Origin: Sabellastarte sp. h YS-2021
Lineage: Eukaryota > Annelida > Polychaeta > Sabellida > Sabellidae
NCBI GenBank assembly: GCA_964017235.1
Contig: OZ024932.1
Span: 81,595,451-81,659,450 of the forward strand
DNA length: 64,000 nucleotides
Reading direction: 5' to 3'
Position 1 is the stretch's first letter; every line of letters starts with the position of its first letter. This document shows positions 34,265 through 46,600 of this stretch, piece by piece. Below the pieces are notes generated by a model, which did no database searches, had not been told where the DNA came from, and was given only the letters and a program-made list of their open reading frames with translations. Position numbers and translations under genes: made by a program.

Positions 34265-35944
34265 CTACTGGTCTCCTGAGGCTGGTTGGTCTGGTTGAGT
34301 GGTTGATGTGTCTTCTACTGGCTGGAACTGAGGCGTGTTGATGGCACCGAAGCTGACATCCTGTGACGTGTTTGGAATGTTGCTGAAGTACTGGCTGTCA
34401 ACTGAGGGTGGATTCGCTGGTGGTGAGAGGGTGAATCGTGTTGATGTGCTGGTGAGTGGTGGGCTGCCTTGGCATCTAATGTCTGGCGTTGTAACGGGTG
34501 GTGACATTACACGCAGCTGTGATGATGAAGTGGTGGTCTGTGACCTTTGCTGGTGTGATGTTTGCTGACTGTGTTGCTGTGTGGGCTGCTGATGCTACTG
34601 CTGTATTGGCTAATGTGTTAGTATTTTCTGTTGCTACAGCTGCTGATGTACTGGCTGCTGTGACTGTATGGAATGCTGTGGATGAATTGCCTGCTGCTGC
34701 TGCATCGGCTGCAAGTGTTGCTGTGGCTGCATGCTTTGCTGTGGAGCGTGTCCATGGATCTGCTGCTGAGCTGTGCATGTGGCTGAGTGAATGTTGAAAG
34801 TGCTGCTGTGAATGCTGCAACTGCTGCTGTGAAAGTCCTTGCGGTACGTGTGTAAAGTCTGTTGCATCTGCTGATGTGGTGCCTGCATCTGTGTGTGAGA
34901 CACTGGGTAATGGTGTGACGTCAAAGCTTGGCTGTAGGTGACGGTCTGCGCCATGCTTGTGCCCATTCCGTGTTGGTACCTTTGCTGCTGCTTGTCCCTA
35001 CATTTAAGTCTCACCAATAAGTTGAATGTCTCTTGTTGAAATTCGTCATATGAATCGCTTGTTAGTTGTACCACCTCCACCTTCAGAAAGTCACAGAAGC
35101 CCAATCTTGGGTTATCAGGCTTGTCTTCACCAAAGTTTTTAACCACAATGTCTTTTAACTCTGTTATCCCCCTCTGTGATTTGGCAAGTGCTGCTTGGAG
35201 GTCGGAATCTGCTAAACTTGATGTAACACTGACAGCACATGATCGGGAAGTAGGCATATGTGTATCCAGGTGCGAGGTGTCTGAGGGGTCACAAGTTGAC
35301 TCTGGACGAGAAGCATCCTGGAACGGTTCCGTCTGCACAGTCTCCCGTCTGGATGATGAGCCCGCTGCTGCACTGGCTTGAGAAGCAGACCCCTTGGGAG
35401 CCCTGAATACATTGTCTCTGGTCCATTTCTGCCTCTCTGTCAGCTGTGGTTCCCCCTGGTCGGACTTCATGTGAGTGACTTTCCCGAAGGCTCTGGAACC
35501 ACTTTTGGCAGGCATCTTTATCCAAATTGTTCTCCTCACAAAACTTTGGCCACACAGCCTCCCTCTTGGACATATCCTTGTTATCACGCAAAAAAGTCAC
35601 CAACTTCTGTTCCTGCTCAGCACTGAATAGAACTGGGCGTTTCTTGCTCCTTTTGTTAGCCTTGCCCTTACCTGTGCCCTTGCCCTTCTGTGTACCTCCA
35701 ACAGCTTGTGTATCCGGTGTATCCTCATCACTTATATCCAATTCATGCTGCGTCTCCAGCCCAATGTCACCCTGTTCTGTATCCGACATCTCTAGAGGAT
35801 TCTCCACTCCCACCTCCAACTCCTCCACCCCAGCTGCCTGCTGAGTCTCTGGTACAATTCATCCACCTCTGGACTCCGGACCCTGGTGGACATCCTCTCT
35901 GTCTCCTGACTGCCTCTCCTCTTGGACCTCTTCTTTGGTGACAT
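34265..35944 (-). pseudogene. Harbinger Myb/SANT-like protein, frame-damaged
   Basis: This is the second gene of the Harbinger element, read on the minus strand. It starts at ATG 35944 with MSPKKRSKRRGSQ, a likely nuclear signal. A Lys-rich segment follows, then the Myb-like block 'LFSAEQEQKLVTFLRDN' to 'KDACQKWFQSLR' (about 35475-35640). The family continuation 'FGKVTHMKSDQGEPQLTERQ' is in another frame (about 35410-35490). The C-terminal half is Gln/His-rich. Frame changes lie near 35840, 35480 and 34500-34640. In this superfamily the Myb-like protein carries the transposase to the nucleus and to DNA. Its antisense open frames are shadows. Confidence 0.8.
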
Positions 35945-36133
35945 TTTACACTATTTAAACTATTCACCAAATTTCCTGTTTTTAAACAAACAAAAACCTC
36001 AAAATTTTTTACTAAATATGTATGCCAGCAAAATATATCCTCAAACATATGCAGTAAAAGCTGTAAAGTTCCAAAAATTCATGTATCCTCATCAAGATGC
36101 CAATGCAAATATGAGCAAAACCCAAGCCAAGTG

Positions 36134-36146
36134 CCCTTTATATAGG
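36134..36146 (-). promoter_or_regulatory. TATA-like box before the Harbinger Myb-like gene
   Basis: Reads CCTATATAAAGGG on the minus strand, about 190 bp before the ATG at 35944. Confidence 0.55.
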
Positions 36147-36164
36147 CTTCTCTCCATGAGAAAG

Positions 36165-36735
36165 CGTCTTTCCGTAAGTTCCGGAGTGTCGTTGGAAACT
36201 ACAATTCTATCCGTAAACCCTGTCCTTATTGTCCTTGAGGCGTCCGTATCATCCGCAAACCCCGTCCCTATTGTCCGTGGATAGATCCGTAAATATCCAT
36301 GCATATCCGCAGACAAATTTCATATCCGTGACCATCCCTATTGGTCCTTGTGGTTTCCGGCAATGTCCGTTAACTTCCGGTGGCGTCCTTACAGCCTCTG
36401 AACACCCTCCAGGAATATCAATAGAAATTTTCCAAGCCTTTATTGGCGAGGATGAGTCAAGGATGTCACGAATGCCACAAGGACATCTACGGGTGCTTTA
36501 AGGACGCTAGGGACAACTTACAGATTGCATATGGATTAGTTACGGATATTAATTACACCTAACATCCGCAAACCTTTTACGGAAAATCAAGCAGTTTGAT
36601 TTTTCCGTAGAGTGCTTGCAGACCAGTTGCATCCGTGACAATAGGGAAGTTACGGATGAGTATACGGATGTAAAATATGATCCGTAAATCACTCACAATT
36701 TTCCATGTTAGGAATCCTTATGCGATCCGGCGGGA
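36165..36735 (-). promoter_or_regulatory. Right subterminal cluster of TCCGTAA/TCCGYR motifs
   Basis: TCCGTAA, TCCGTGG, TCCGCAA and GTCCTT motifs recur, mirroring the left cluster at 27585-27930. Confidence 0.6.
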
Positions 36736-36760
36736 CATCCGTGGATGTGTAACTGGGGTT
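36736..36760 (-). repeat. Harbinger right terminal inverted repeat
   Basis: Ends GTGTAACTGGGGTT, followed by the TTA duplication. Confidence 0.85.
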
Positions 36761-36845
36761 TTAAAGAGTAGAATACATGGTGAAAGAGTGAAACTTAAGT
36801 ACAAAAATTATAACTCATACCAACCCTACTTTGAAGCATAAACAA

Positions 36846-36874
36846 CCCTGACTATTTGAACAGGACATAAAACC
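36846..36874 (+). repeat. SINE 3' fragment
   Basis: 'actatttgaacaggacataa' matches the tail of the SINE at 10911-11060. No head is present. Confidence 0.45.
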
Positions 36875-37329
36875 ATAACAACTGTGGCTTGGAAGTATGA
36901 ATAAATTGTGTTGATATTAGAAACAGAGTGCAATTAAATATAAATACGCAGTTGAACCTCCTGAATTAGAGTTCTAATTAATAGAATTCCCCTTCAATAG
37001 AAGTACATAGAGTAAGAAATCTAAAAATTCTGAAATATCTGAAATTGGCCACATGTAGACATGCTAATAAAATAAATGAATTGAGGTGAGATTTATTGAA
37101 TGTCTAGTAAATTAAGGCATTTTGAAAATTACCAAGTTTAAGACAAATCAACATTTTCTTCATAGAATTAACTAATGTTTTAGAGGTGGCAAATTTTAGA
37201 TTTCTGGTGAATTTTAGATTTCTTATTCTATCAGATTTTCAGTCAAAAATTTCTTGAGATTTTGACCTAGTTATATGGAAACTTTCAGTTGAGGAATATT
37301 TTTTGTGGTCCTTTGAGATTCAACTTGAC
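36875..37329. other. Non-coding stretch upstream of the zinc-finger gene
   Basis: AT-rich sequence with no recognised feature. Confidence 0.4.
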
Positions 37330-37917
37330 AGGGCCGTGTTTACCAAAGTGATAAGTGAAAGATCAGCGAAAACTTAGCTTAAGTTATTCCAAAAATTGAA
37401 ATAAAATTAAGGTTAATTAAGGTTAAGGGTAGACTTGCTCATTCCACCAAATCTGATATACATGGAATCATTATGAATCTACTGGATGAGTGGGGGACCT
37501 TATGTCTGATTAAATACTTTTGTCAGCTGTAAATTCTGGTAAAAAAAGTCATTCAGTCCTCATATAATAACTAAAAGGACTTGAAGAAAGTATAGGTTAA
37601 GGGTAATGCCCAAATTCTGTGAAAAAAGGTTGAATAAAGAAGATTTATGCTGGGAAAAAATATTCAGGTTAATATTCACAGAAGAATTAAGCTAATTTTT
37701 GGATTAACTTTAGTCCTTCAATCAAACTAGATTAACTTTTGATTAAATATAGTTGAATCTTCCCCACTTAGTCCAAAAATTAAAGTAACTTTTATCCATT
37801 TAATATAAAGACATGCTAAGCCATTTTTGAAAGCTTAAATATTTTGGCTCAACTTAACCCTTCTTTGTGAATACAGCCCTTCTTTGTGAATACAGCCCTT
37901 CTTTATGAATACAGCCT
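37330..37917. mobile_element. MITE with (G)TATTCACAAAG-type ends and a tripled right end
   Basis: Left end AGGGCCGTGTTTACCAAAG; the complement of the right end is AGGGCTGTATTCACAAAG. The interior is AT-rich with many 'TTAAG/CTTAA' phrases. The last 19 bp of the right end occur three times in tandem (37861-37917). A related element lies at 63012-63334. The target duplication is unclear. Confidence 0.5.
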
Positions 37918-38582
37918 CTGGGCTTGACTAAAGTAAAATTACATTTAATTGTAGTTACTACCCTGTGTGAGTGAAAGTTTCTGCAGTGTGAGAGGAACCA
38001 CCTCAACATCAGGTCAGTTATATGGATAAAACTACAATTACATATGCTATATATTTTCCTCAAAGCTTATGATATAGACTTCAGGGTCATGCTTATAAAT
38101 ATTTGTGGGCTTGTACTAGAAACTTCTTGATGCATATATTTTGATAATTTTAAAATAGGAAGTTTATTTAAAAGCATAACTTTTAATGTGTTTGGCAATT
38201 CATAGTCTATTATGTTGGCTATTATTGCTATTTTAGTTTGTGATAATTTATGATACGAAAGCTAAAATACATGAAACACGGCACTCAGACTATGAAAATA
38301 AGGGTAACTAAATTGAAGGACAAATAATGAATCTGACCAATGTTTGGAAACAGTGAAAATATGAGTGAAATTATAATTTTATGCAATGGAGGCAGATGAA
38401 CACTATGGATAATGAAGTTTTTTCTTTGAATCTTAACATATTGTTTGACTTTTGAAACATATTGTTTATTTTGATAAAGCATGAACTTTGTACAATTTGT
38501 GTAACACTAAATCAAGATACGTTGAGTTAAATGTGTTAAGTACTTTTCTGATTCAAAGTCTTGTCACTGGTTCTGATTACAG
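37918..38582. other. Non-coding stretch up to the first recognised exon of the zinc-finger gene
   Basis: It ends in a T-rich acceptor, TTCTGATTACAG, at 38582. Any promoter or 5' UTR exon must lie further upstream; none was identified. Confidence 0.45.
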
Positions 38583-40610
38583 ATAATATGGCTGCAGGAA
38601 AAAGACCACCTGCTTCCCAGAATATGAATGTTGATCTTCAAAATTTGGAGCGAATGACAAATCTTCTTCCTTGTAGACCAAATATGAGCTTTGTTGCTCC
38701 AAAGTGTGATGTAAATGGCTTGCCACAAAAGAACACCAATAACAACCAATTAACAGTGTTTACTAAATGTGAAAAGAACTATTTAAATCAAACGGGTGGG
38801 TCTAGTAGAATAAATTTAACCAAAGAACAACTGCACTACGACTTATCTGGACAATCTCCGACAACTTCAGTGCAGTCTTCTCATGGTCCATGGTTGAACT
38901 GGAAAAGCTGTGACTCTCCATATACTTCTGAACACCAAGTGAATCCATCAGAAACTACTCACAAATTGATCCCTGACAAAGAACACATCTACACCAATAC
39001 AAAGACAAATGTGGATTACACTGGACAGTCTAATATTGTTACTACAGCTAAATATTCAAGAAATGCTGGGCAAAAGCAGACAAATTTGCAAAAAAAAGTG
39101 TTGTGTGAAAGTGAAAACAGTAAGGTGATTGTAGAACAAAAGCCTGAGATTAATTGCACGACAAATATCAATACTTACAATACAACTCATGTGGCAAGAG
39201 GTGATGTAACAGTGTTGGGAAAGATTGAAGACTCAAGGTTTGTCAGTCCTTGCAATAAATCAGAGATGACTGAGTCTAAATGTGTTCGTGTTCCGGAAGA
39301 AGAGCAGTTACTGGCACCGAGGGTACCTGTGACAAGTTTCACATGTGTGTCAAAGCCAAATGAAAGTGAAAGTAATAACAAGACACCATTGACTGACAAG
39401 TGGAAGAGTAAGAAATCTGAGGCTAGAGGAAAGGTGACTGCACCGAGTGATAGTGGCATTTCTGCTCTGCAGGTTAATACAAGTCTTGAACATGTGAACC
39501 ATGCTAAACAGGCGTATGCAACAGCCGCTGGTATAGCAAGTAGATCAGTGACTGGAGGGCTGGGTGATGCACAAATAGTTGAGACATGGTCTCGAGCGGC
39601 AGATATCAATGCAAACCATCAATGCTTCAGTCATAATCTCACACTGCCGAGTCATGGACCTCAGGTTTATTGTCACCACTGGAACGAGTGTAAGGGGAAT
39701 ACAAGTATAGCTGACCATACACAGAAATGTAAGAATATACAGGGAGCAATGACTGGAACAAGAAGAGGCAGAATCAGGGAAGAAGATAAAGGGCAGATAG
39801 TGTCAAAACAGAATGCGATAACCAGTAAACTGGCTGATGTGGCAATGGACATACAACCACAAAACCCTGACGGTAAAGATCAGAACCATTTGAAGTCTGT
39901 ACAAAAGAATATTCTGGAGAGGGCTGAAGATCAATCAGAAACAGTAGAGGTTAAGAAAAGCAGCAAGAGCAAGTCCTCAGAGAAACAAAAACAATTAAAG
40001 CATGCCACTGATGAGTCTCCATTCAGTTTCATTGATTACAGTGACATGAATATTGATGGCGATAATGCAGGTACACAATGGTCAAAGAAAAAGCACAAAG
40101 TCAAGAGGAAACACAAACTGTTAATAGATGCTGATTGTGAGGACAACACATTATACAAGTGTTACACTGAATGCCCACCTGTAACAGAAGGTAGCTTGGC
40201 AAATGAAACAACCTCTAATGGAGAGAACAGAAAATATGGAAAAATAAAATGTGTGATAAGCAAACAAGTACTGGGCAATTCTCCCACATCCTGTTCTGTG
40301 AAAACAAAGAAGTGTAATGTTGTGAAAGATCAGTATGACTCCAAACTGCAGGACTCACAGTTAGAGCAGAACCCAGAAATTAATAGTGAAGTAAACAGAA
40401 CTGAAAAGCCATGGAATGTAGTATCATCCAGTGTTGAGGATAACTTAAAGGTGACTGAATGCTTGGGCAAAATGAATTTCTTGGACAGGAAAAAGATGGA
40501 AGAACTACAGGAGAAAGCACTGAGTAAGAAGTGTAGTGTGTCTTTATACAGGCTGAAAGCAAGCGATTGGAATCAGTGGAAAGAAGAAAGGAGGAACGTT
40601 GCAGAAACAG
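38583..40610 (+). CDS. Zinc-finger gene, coding exon 1
   Basis: Acceptor ATTACAG before 38583; start codon at 38588; donor ACAG|GTGAGATC after 40610. Residues 1-674 plus one base of codon 675. It holds the KKKHKVKRKHK basic cluster. The frame is open upstream to the acceptor, so a phase-1 upstream coding exon cannot be excluded. Confidence 0.85.
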
Positions 40611-43600
40611 GTGAGATCGTAAATATATATACAATTTAACCATGTTAAGTTAATTCAGGTAGACTGGAAAATTACTTCAGAAATTTCTGATATCAGTTTA
40701 AACAAAAAAACTATAAAGTCTTGTGTGTATTCTTATGTACAAATAGAATTCTGCTTAACACTTGAACTTGATAACTTAATAGAACTAGTCTACAATACAC
40801 AAACATTAAGGGAATATTTTGAATAGTTAGACTGCTTATAAGTTTCTGGATTAGAACATGTATTGCATCGGGAATACCGCAAAAGAATTTTTGAACCTTT
40901 TGTGTACATTTGCAGTATACTTTGACAAATATCAATCTTTAGCATATATAGAAAAAAATGACAATACTGAAATCATATAAAACACAGACCTCCACAATAA
41001 AAGCAATTTTACTTTATGTTCTAGTGATTAATTAATGTTCTCCTATCTGAAAGAGGTCTTAGGGATTTATCCATAGTCAAAAATTGTGAACAAATGATAT
41101 TGGTTCATTTGTTTCTGAAATTGGTCAGTTTTTCTTTGAACCATACTAAAATATGAATTTTAAAACTAAATTGTATCAGTACTTTAAATTTGTTGAGTAG
41201 AGCAAGTAATATGATGCAAAATTAAAGCAAAATTTCAATAAGTGGTATTTTGTCTTTATCTTAAAGTATGCACTTCATTGTAAATTTCATATAACTGTGG
41301 CTAGTTTTGCTTTTTTCACATTTCTTGTATAATTCTATTGCAAATTTCATATACTATAAGTAAATTTATCTTTTTTCATGCTACTTGTATAATTCTGCTA
41401 AGATATAAAAATAAAAAAACTACACAAAGCACTCAGTAGAGTGCAGACCTCTGCCAAGACAGGCCAGTATCTTCATATTGAAATTTCACCCAAATTCTGT
41501 TTTTAAGCTTGAACCCACACAATCAGATATCATGACCATGAAAATTGTATCGATAATCTGTTCCAAAATCAAATCTCTTCTTCCTTTGGTGAGGCACTAC
41601 CTACATAATAACATTTGTATAAAGATCTGTTGATTACTTTGAGGACACATTCTTTACCTTCCAAAAACATTCTTTTCATTTTGGGATTGTGTTGGGAGTG
41701 GTTTGTTGAAAGAAAACAACTTGCTTCAAAATGGCAGAGAACAGAAACAAGATGATCATGCAAAGAGGATTACATTAATAATTAAGTAAAGTGAACAGCC
41801 CCATAATGAGAAAAAGGCTGGAAATATTTTATAAAATATTTGATTGATGTAAAATTCTGTATTGATTAGGTTTTTGAAAGAGGGGATATCAATAATCAAA
41901 TAGATCGATCACAATGGAAAAAGTTTGATCAAATTTCTGAAACGGATGTTGCACAGCTGTTTTTACCTTTCACAAAGTATAAAAAGGTTAATCTGAAATG
42001 TTTGGCACTAAATTTAATTTCTAACTTATAGTGAAGAATAGTAAACATGATTTTTACAATCATTGTGAAACCCATTCTGCTGAAAATTGACATAAGCTAA
42101 ATATAAATTTCCAGCTAATCTAAAAGATATATTTATAGACATCATGCAGGAAGCTGCTTATAATGAAACCATACATATTTTCTGAGAAATGAGGATTTTG
42201 TAACATCTGACTATTGTTGCTACAGTTGATTGCCAGAGTACTGGCTTCTCAAATGACATATGATAAAGTTCATTTGATTATACAATGAATATATCAATCT
42301 ATCCTTGAATTTCATTTAGTGTATTACTCGATTTTTTTTCTTTATTACAGGATCTTTTTATCAGTGTTACATGATGCAGTTTGAACTGCTGACAGTAATT
42401 TTTTGTGCACTTTTCAAAATAAGATAACCTATATACAGACATTTATGTTTGTACATGCATATAAAGCTGTATCAAAGTGTTGAATATCTGTATACAGGCC
42501 CACTGTTGTATGTTGGTTTTTATAAGTACATGTATGTCCACATGCATCTTTATTATGTCTTTAATGTGATTATATATATCCCGTAAACCGCTTTCATTAT
42601 ATGTGCATTTATATACACAATGCAGATATACAGTTTGTGCACAATATATTGGGACATATGTGTTTATGTACAAAACCAAAGAACTATTTTTTCTATTTCT
42701 ATAACATATGCAATAATGTTAGATGTTTGCGATCAAAAGATCTGTGTTAATATGAAAATGTAGGAAACAACAGACAAGCTGGTATAAATGTCTTTTAGAT
42801 TAAGAGCAAGATTCTACACATTTCCCTTTTCATTCATCGGAAAAGGATTATGTGTCACATTAATTAGCACTGTCTATATAGAGACAGTGCATTATGCCAC
42901 AGAGAATTAGCGCTTATTGATAATTATGTTTTTACATGTGAAATTCTATATGGCTAAAATGAACTGTGGCTGCTCATTATTGTCTTATGTACACTGAAAA
43001 AGACAGATCAGTCAGTGGTGACTGTACAAGAAAACTTGTAATATTCCTGTGGAGTCAATTAATGAATGCAACTGCCAGTGTGTGTGAATATGGTGAAAAA
43101 TCAATGGGAATTCCCAAACACTTCAGGCCACAGAAGTGTACAGACATACACACTGCATATTGAACAATTGCAATATGAACAGATCGTGTTTGGTGAAAAC
43201 AGTTCAGGAAAGAAAAAATGAGATAATTATTGACTCTTGCATTCTTATGAAAATACTGACAAAATTATTAGAATGGTAGATGCTTTTGTTCAGTTCACAA
43301 GTTTTGTAGATGTGAATTTTGTATATGCAGCAGATATGAAGAAGGTTGATTTTTAGACATTAATTGACACATACACATATTCAGTATACATGGTTTATTT
43401 TTGGTACATTCAAAGGTTTCATTTGTACATGAAAATACAAGGATATCAATAATACTTGTGTACTCTATCTGGTATAAATTATTCGTTCTGCTTCCTTTAC
43501 ATAATCAGTCTGAAACTGGATATTGACACTGGACATTTTGCTGCTTGTTGTACTCATAACAATATTTGGTGTTTACTGCAGGATTTCCAAGGAAAGAACC

Positions 43601-46600
43601 ATATTGTACTAGTGAAAAAGAACATGGGCAATCTCATAATGTGAATACTCAGAGAAATCGGAACAAAGGTGGGTAAATATTAAATGGTTGTGTGTCCATG
43701 CAAGCTTCAGTTTAATGACAGTGTCGTAGGTTTATTTGTGTGATATTTTGTCAATGATTTTCTATTTAAATCACTGTGGTATTTTAATGGTACTTTTTAA
43801 TTACAATTTTCTATTGTCTTTATATCATAAATAGGTCAGTGATATCATCAAATCTGAATAAATTAATTCAGTAGAGTATATGTAACCAGAAACTCTAACA
43901 ACTTTTACTTGTCCCACAAAATTCTACATTTTTAATGTTTAGAGACTTGGTTCTATTTTGTACACCTGTAGTTGACTTTACCAAGTCCACTGAAGTTCTA
44001 GGTCATCCATATTCACATATGTGCATTAGCAGCATGTTGAATACAATGAATAGATGGTTTCAATTGAATTTGTGAATGATAAATGAATTATCATGAGTAT
44101 CATCAACAAGGTTATTCAGAAAATGTTGTGTATTGTGTGCATTAATTATGTTAATGCAAAGAAAGGTATTGATTTTTATTGCTCCCAAGTCAGCAAGACT
44201 CATTTACAAGTTGTAGTTCAAATGAAACAGAACATCTGTTGTTAGATCATAGTAAATTTGAAATACTAGTAATAGAACCATGTTACTTGAGTCTTATATT
44301 TGTAAATTATAACTCTTGTCTGGGAATAATTTTTATCTCTAAGTTGGTCCAGTGTAAAGAAAGTGTGAATATACTACAAGAGTGGAACAATGGTAAGTTG
44401 AATTTAAGTACATGAAAGTGATGCCCATTTAGAGGTCCCTTGTTAGAAAAATCCTTTTAATTTTTGTGACTGTATTTTGAAATTGTAGCCATAACTAGAA
44501 CCATATATAATGTGTTTGCTTGAGGTTAATTCTACTTATTTGTGAAGTCAGTTATAGTGTATAAATGTGTGGAAATTTGACTGAGAAAGAATATAGATTC
44601 AAATTCTGATATTTAACATCCAATACAGGAAAGTACGGGGTAATTGATTTAGAAATATGGTTAATCATACTCTCATATTGGGTTGTGAATAATGCCTTAA
44701 CCTCTTCTTACCTGTATGAATAATGTATTAATTTAATGGAAGTCATAATTGAATAATTTCCAGTTCAATGGGGTTGAATGTTCTGAGATACAGATGTCTA
44801 CCTTGTCAGATAACTACTACTCTGAGCTAGTCCTGTATATTTATCTGGAACAAGACAATTCATATAATGTAGTAATATGTACCACGTTCTGGTTGAGAAA
44901 ATTAACTAGACCATTTCAAGGGTGTCCTCCATGTGCATGGAACTGGATATGGTATTTTATATACATGTATATGGAGTCAAAGTATAGACATTGTTGTACA
45001 CCTGAAATACACTCCTCTATATGGCTTTGTAGAAGTACAAACACAGATGTGAAACTCACCTCAGTATATGACATTTGCCAGTAATAAAACTCCTATTTCT
45101 TTCACTTTTGAGAGATATTTATACATTTGTGATTTTTACCTCTGTATTATGCTTTTAATTGCTTTAGATGTAAAATTGGTACCAATTTAAGCTCTACCAA
45201 GGAGGTATTATTTTCATGACCATTCGTTTTTTAGTAGGATTATGCAAATACTACTTGTTGGAATTTCATAAAAAAAAATCAGAAGATGGGTCTTGGTCCA
45301 ACGTAGATCCCAATCAATTTTGAGAGTGATCTGGATCACCATTTGTGTACAAAAAAAATCCAGATTTTTTCCATTTACTTATTACTACGTGCTTCGGTGG
45401 AGATCTGCGCTCTCTGAGTGCTCTTGTTTTGTTATAATTAAAGGGTGTTCCTGGGTGGGAAATTTCACATACTGTGGTGATTGTTACTTCTCTTCCTAGA
45501 AATGGGATCAAGGACAAACTGATGGAGACATAAGCATGATGTGTTATCAGTGCAAAACACACCCACGTTCCAGATAATTAACCAAAATCTTATCCCCCAT
45601 TCACACACAATGGGCAGTATACCCAGTGGTTAGAAGTTTTACTCGGCGGTGGAACCACCTCCCAGGACACCTCATATCTTCGGAGATTTGTTGTATCCAC
45701 AAGGTATGACGCGCATGGCCACTGATTGGACATGGTGTAACAGTAGGATGGCAGTAGGACGAGTGTCACCAAGAGACAACCTCCATGTACTTCCACTCAC
45801 ATTATGTTGCCGTCACACTAACATATTACATCGAAACATCACTGAAACATAACTTTATATAATCCGCGGACCACACCTTTGGTTACCATATGAAAAATTC
45901 ATCTATGAATGCTCATGATTCCAAATTCAGAGTCGGAAATTTTAAACATTTTAAAACTTCATTAGGATGCTCAAGGAATCGGATGGCGTGCCATTTTACA
46001 CAAGCTCACATACAGGTATCAGACGGTATTTGAAAACAGGGTTGTGTTGTCTAACACCTAAAATCATGAGTTATATTGCCTGTAGCATGAAAGGGGTATT
46101 ACATGGTTATAGGATGTAGAACACTGAAACATCTGACACTGAAGTGGAACCGTATCTAAACCATGTTCTGTTGTCAGATGTTGGTTTAATACTCATTGAA
46201 AAAAGTTTTGTATACACCAAAAATTTAAGCATCAAGTGTCATACAGTAACTATTGTTAATTGAAATACCTATTTTGTAAGTTCATCTTATACCCATCATA
46301 GAGTGATATACATACTAATTTTGTCACACTAAAAGTTGTGTAACACACATGGTGAAACCACGTGTGTTTGTACATAGCTCAAGTACTAGCATATTCACAG
46401 TGCACCATATGGAATCCGTTCTTTGACATAAATTCTTGTATACATTACAGTCATTTACATCACTCTCACATTGATATATTTGTCATGAGTAATGGTTAGA
46501 GGAAGTTCTCTGGTGATAGTTACGATTATAGAAGTTCTAGTGTTAGAAGTTCGAAGGTTTTCTCTTCTACTTCATTACCCTGAAAATGAAGTTTGGTTGA

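Larger units (their letters stand above)
27563..36763. mobile_element. PIF/Harbinger DNA transposon with two genes and two nested insertions
   Basis: The element is 27566-36760. The target duplication is TTA at 27563-27565 and 36761-36763. The terminal inverted repeats share CCAGTTACAC and ACGGAT in the same register from the ends. It carries the two genes typical of this superfamily in convergent orientation: a DDE transposase (+) and a Myb/SANT-like DNA-binding protein (-). Each has a TATA-like box on its outer side. Between them sit a pogo-like MITE (29539-29714) and a HINE2 copy (30141-34154). Without these it would be about 5 kb. Both genes have lost their frames, so it is no longer autonomous, though the TIRs look usable. 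Confidence 0.88.
40611..43581 (+). other. Intron 1 of the zinc-finger gene
   Basis: AT-rich. It holds a reversed fragment of the dispersed repeat (about 41426-41580) and a perfect hairpin at 42867-42890. No other exon was seen. Confidence 0.6.

Noticed and set aside
34498-34797. + strand frame rich in Ala and Val (34498-34797)
   Set aside because: It is antisense to the Gln-rich region of the Harbinger Myb-like gene.
11687-38590. Joining the exon at 11687-11913 directly to 38583 as one gene
   Set aside because: The junction would be phase 0 into a phase-1 exon and meets a stop within 15 codons.
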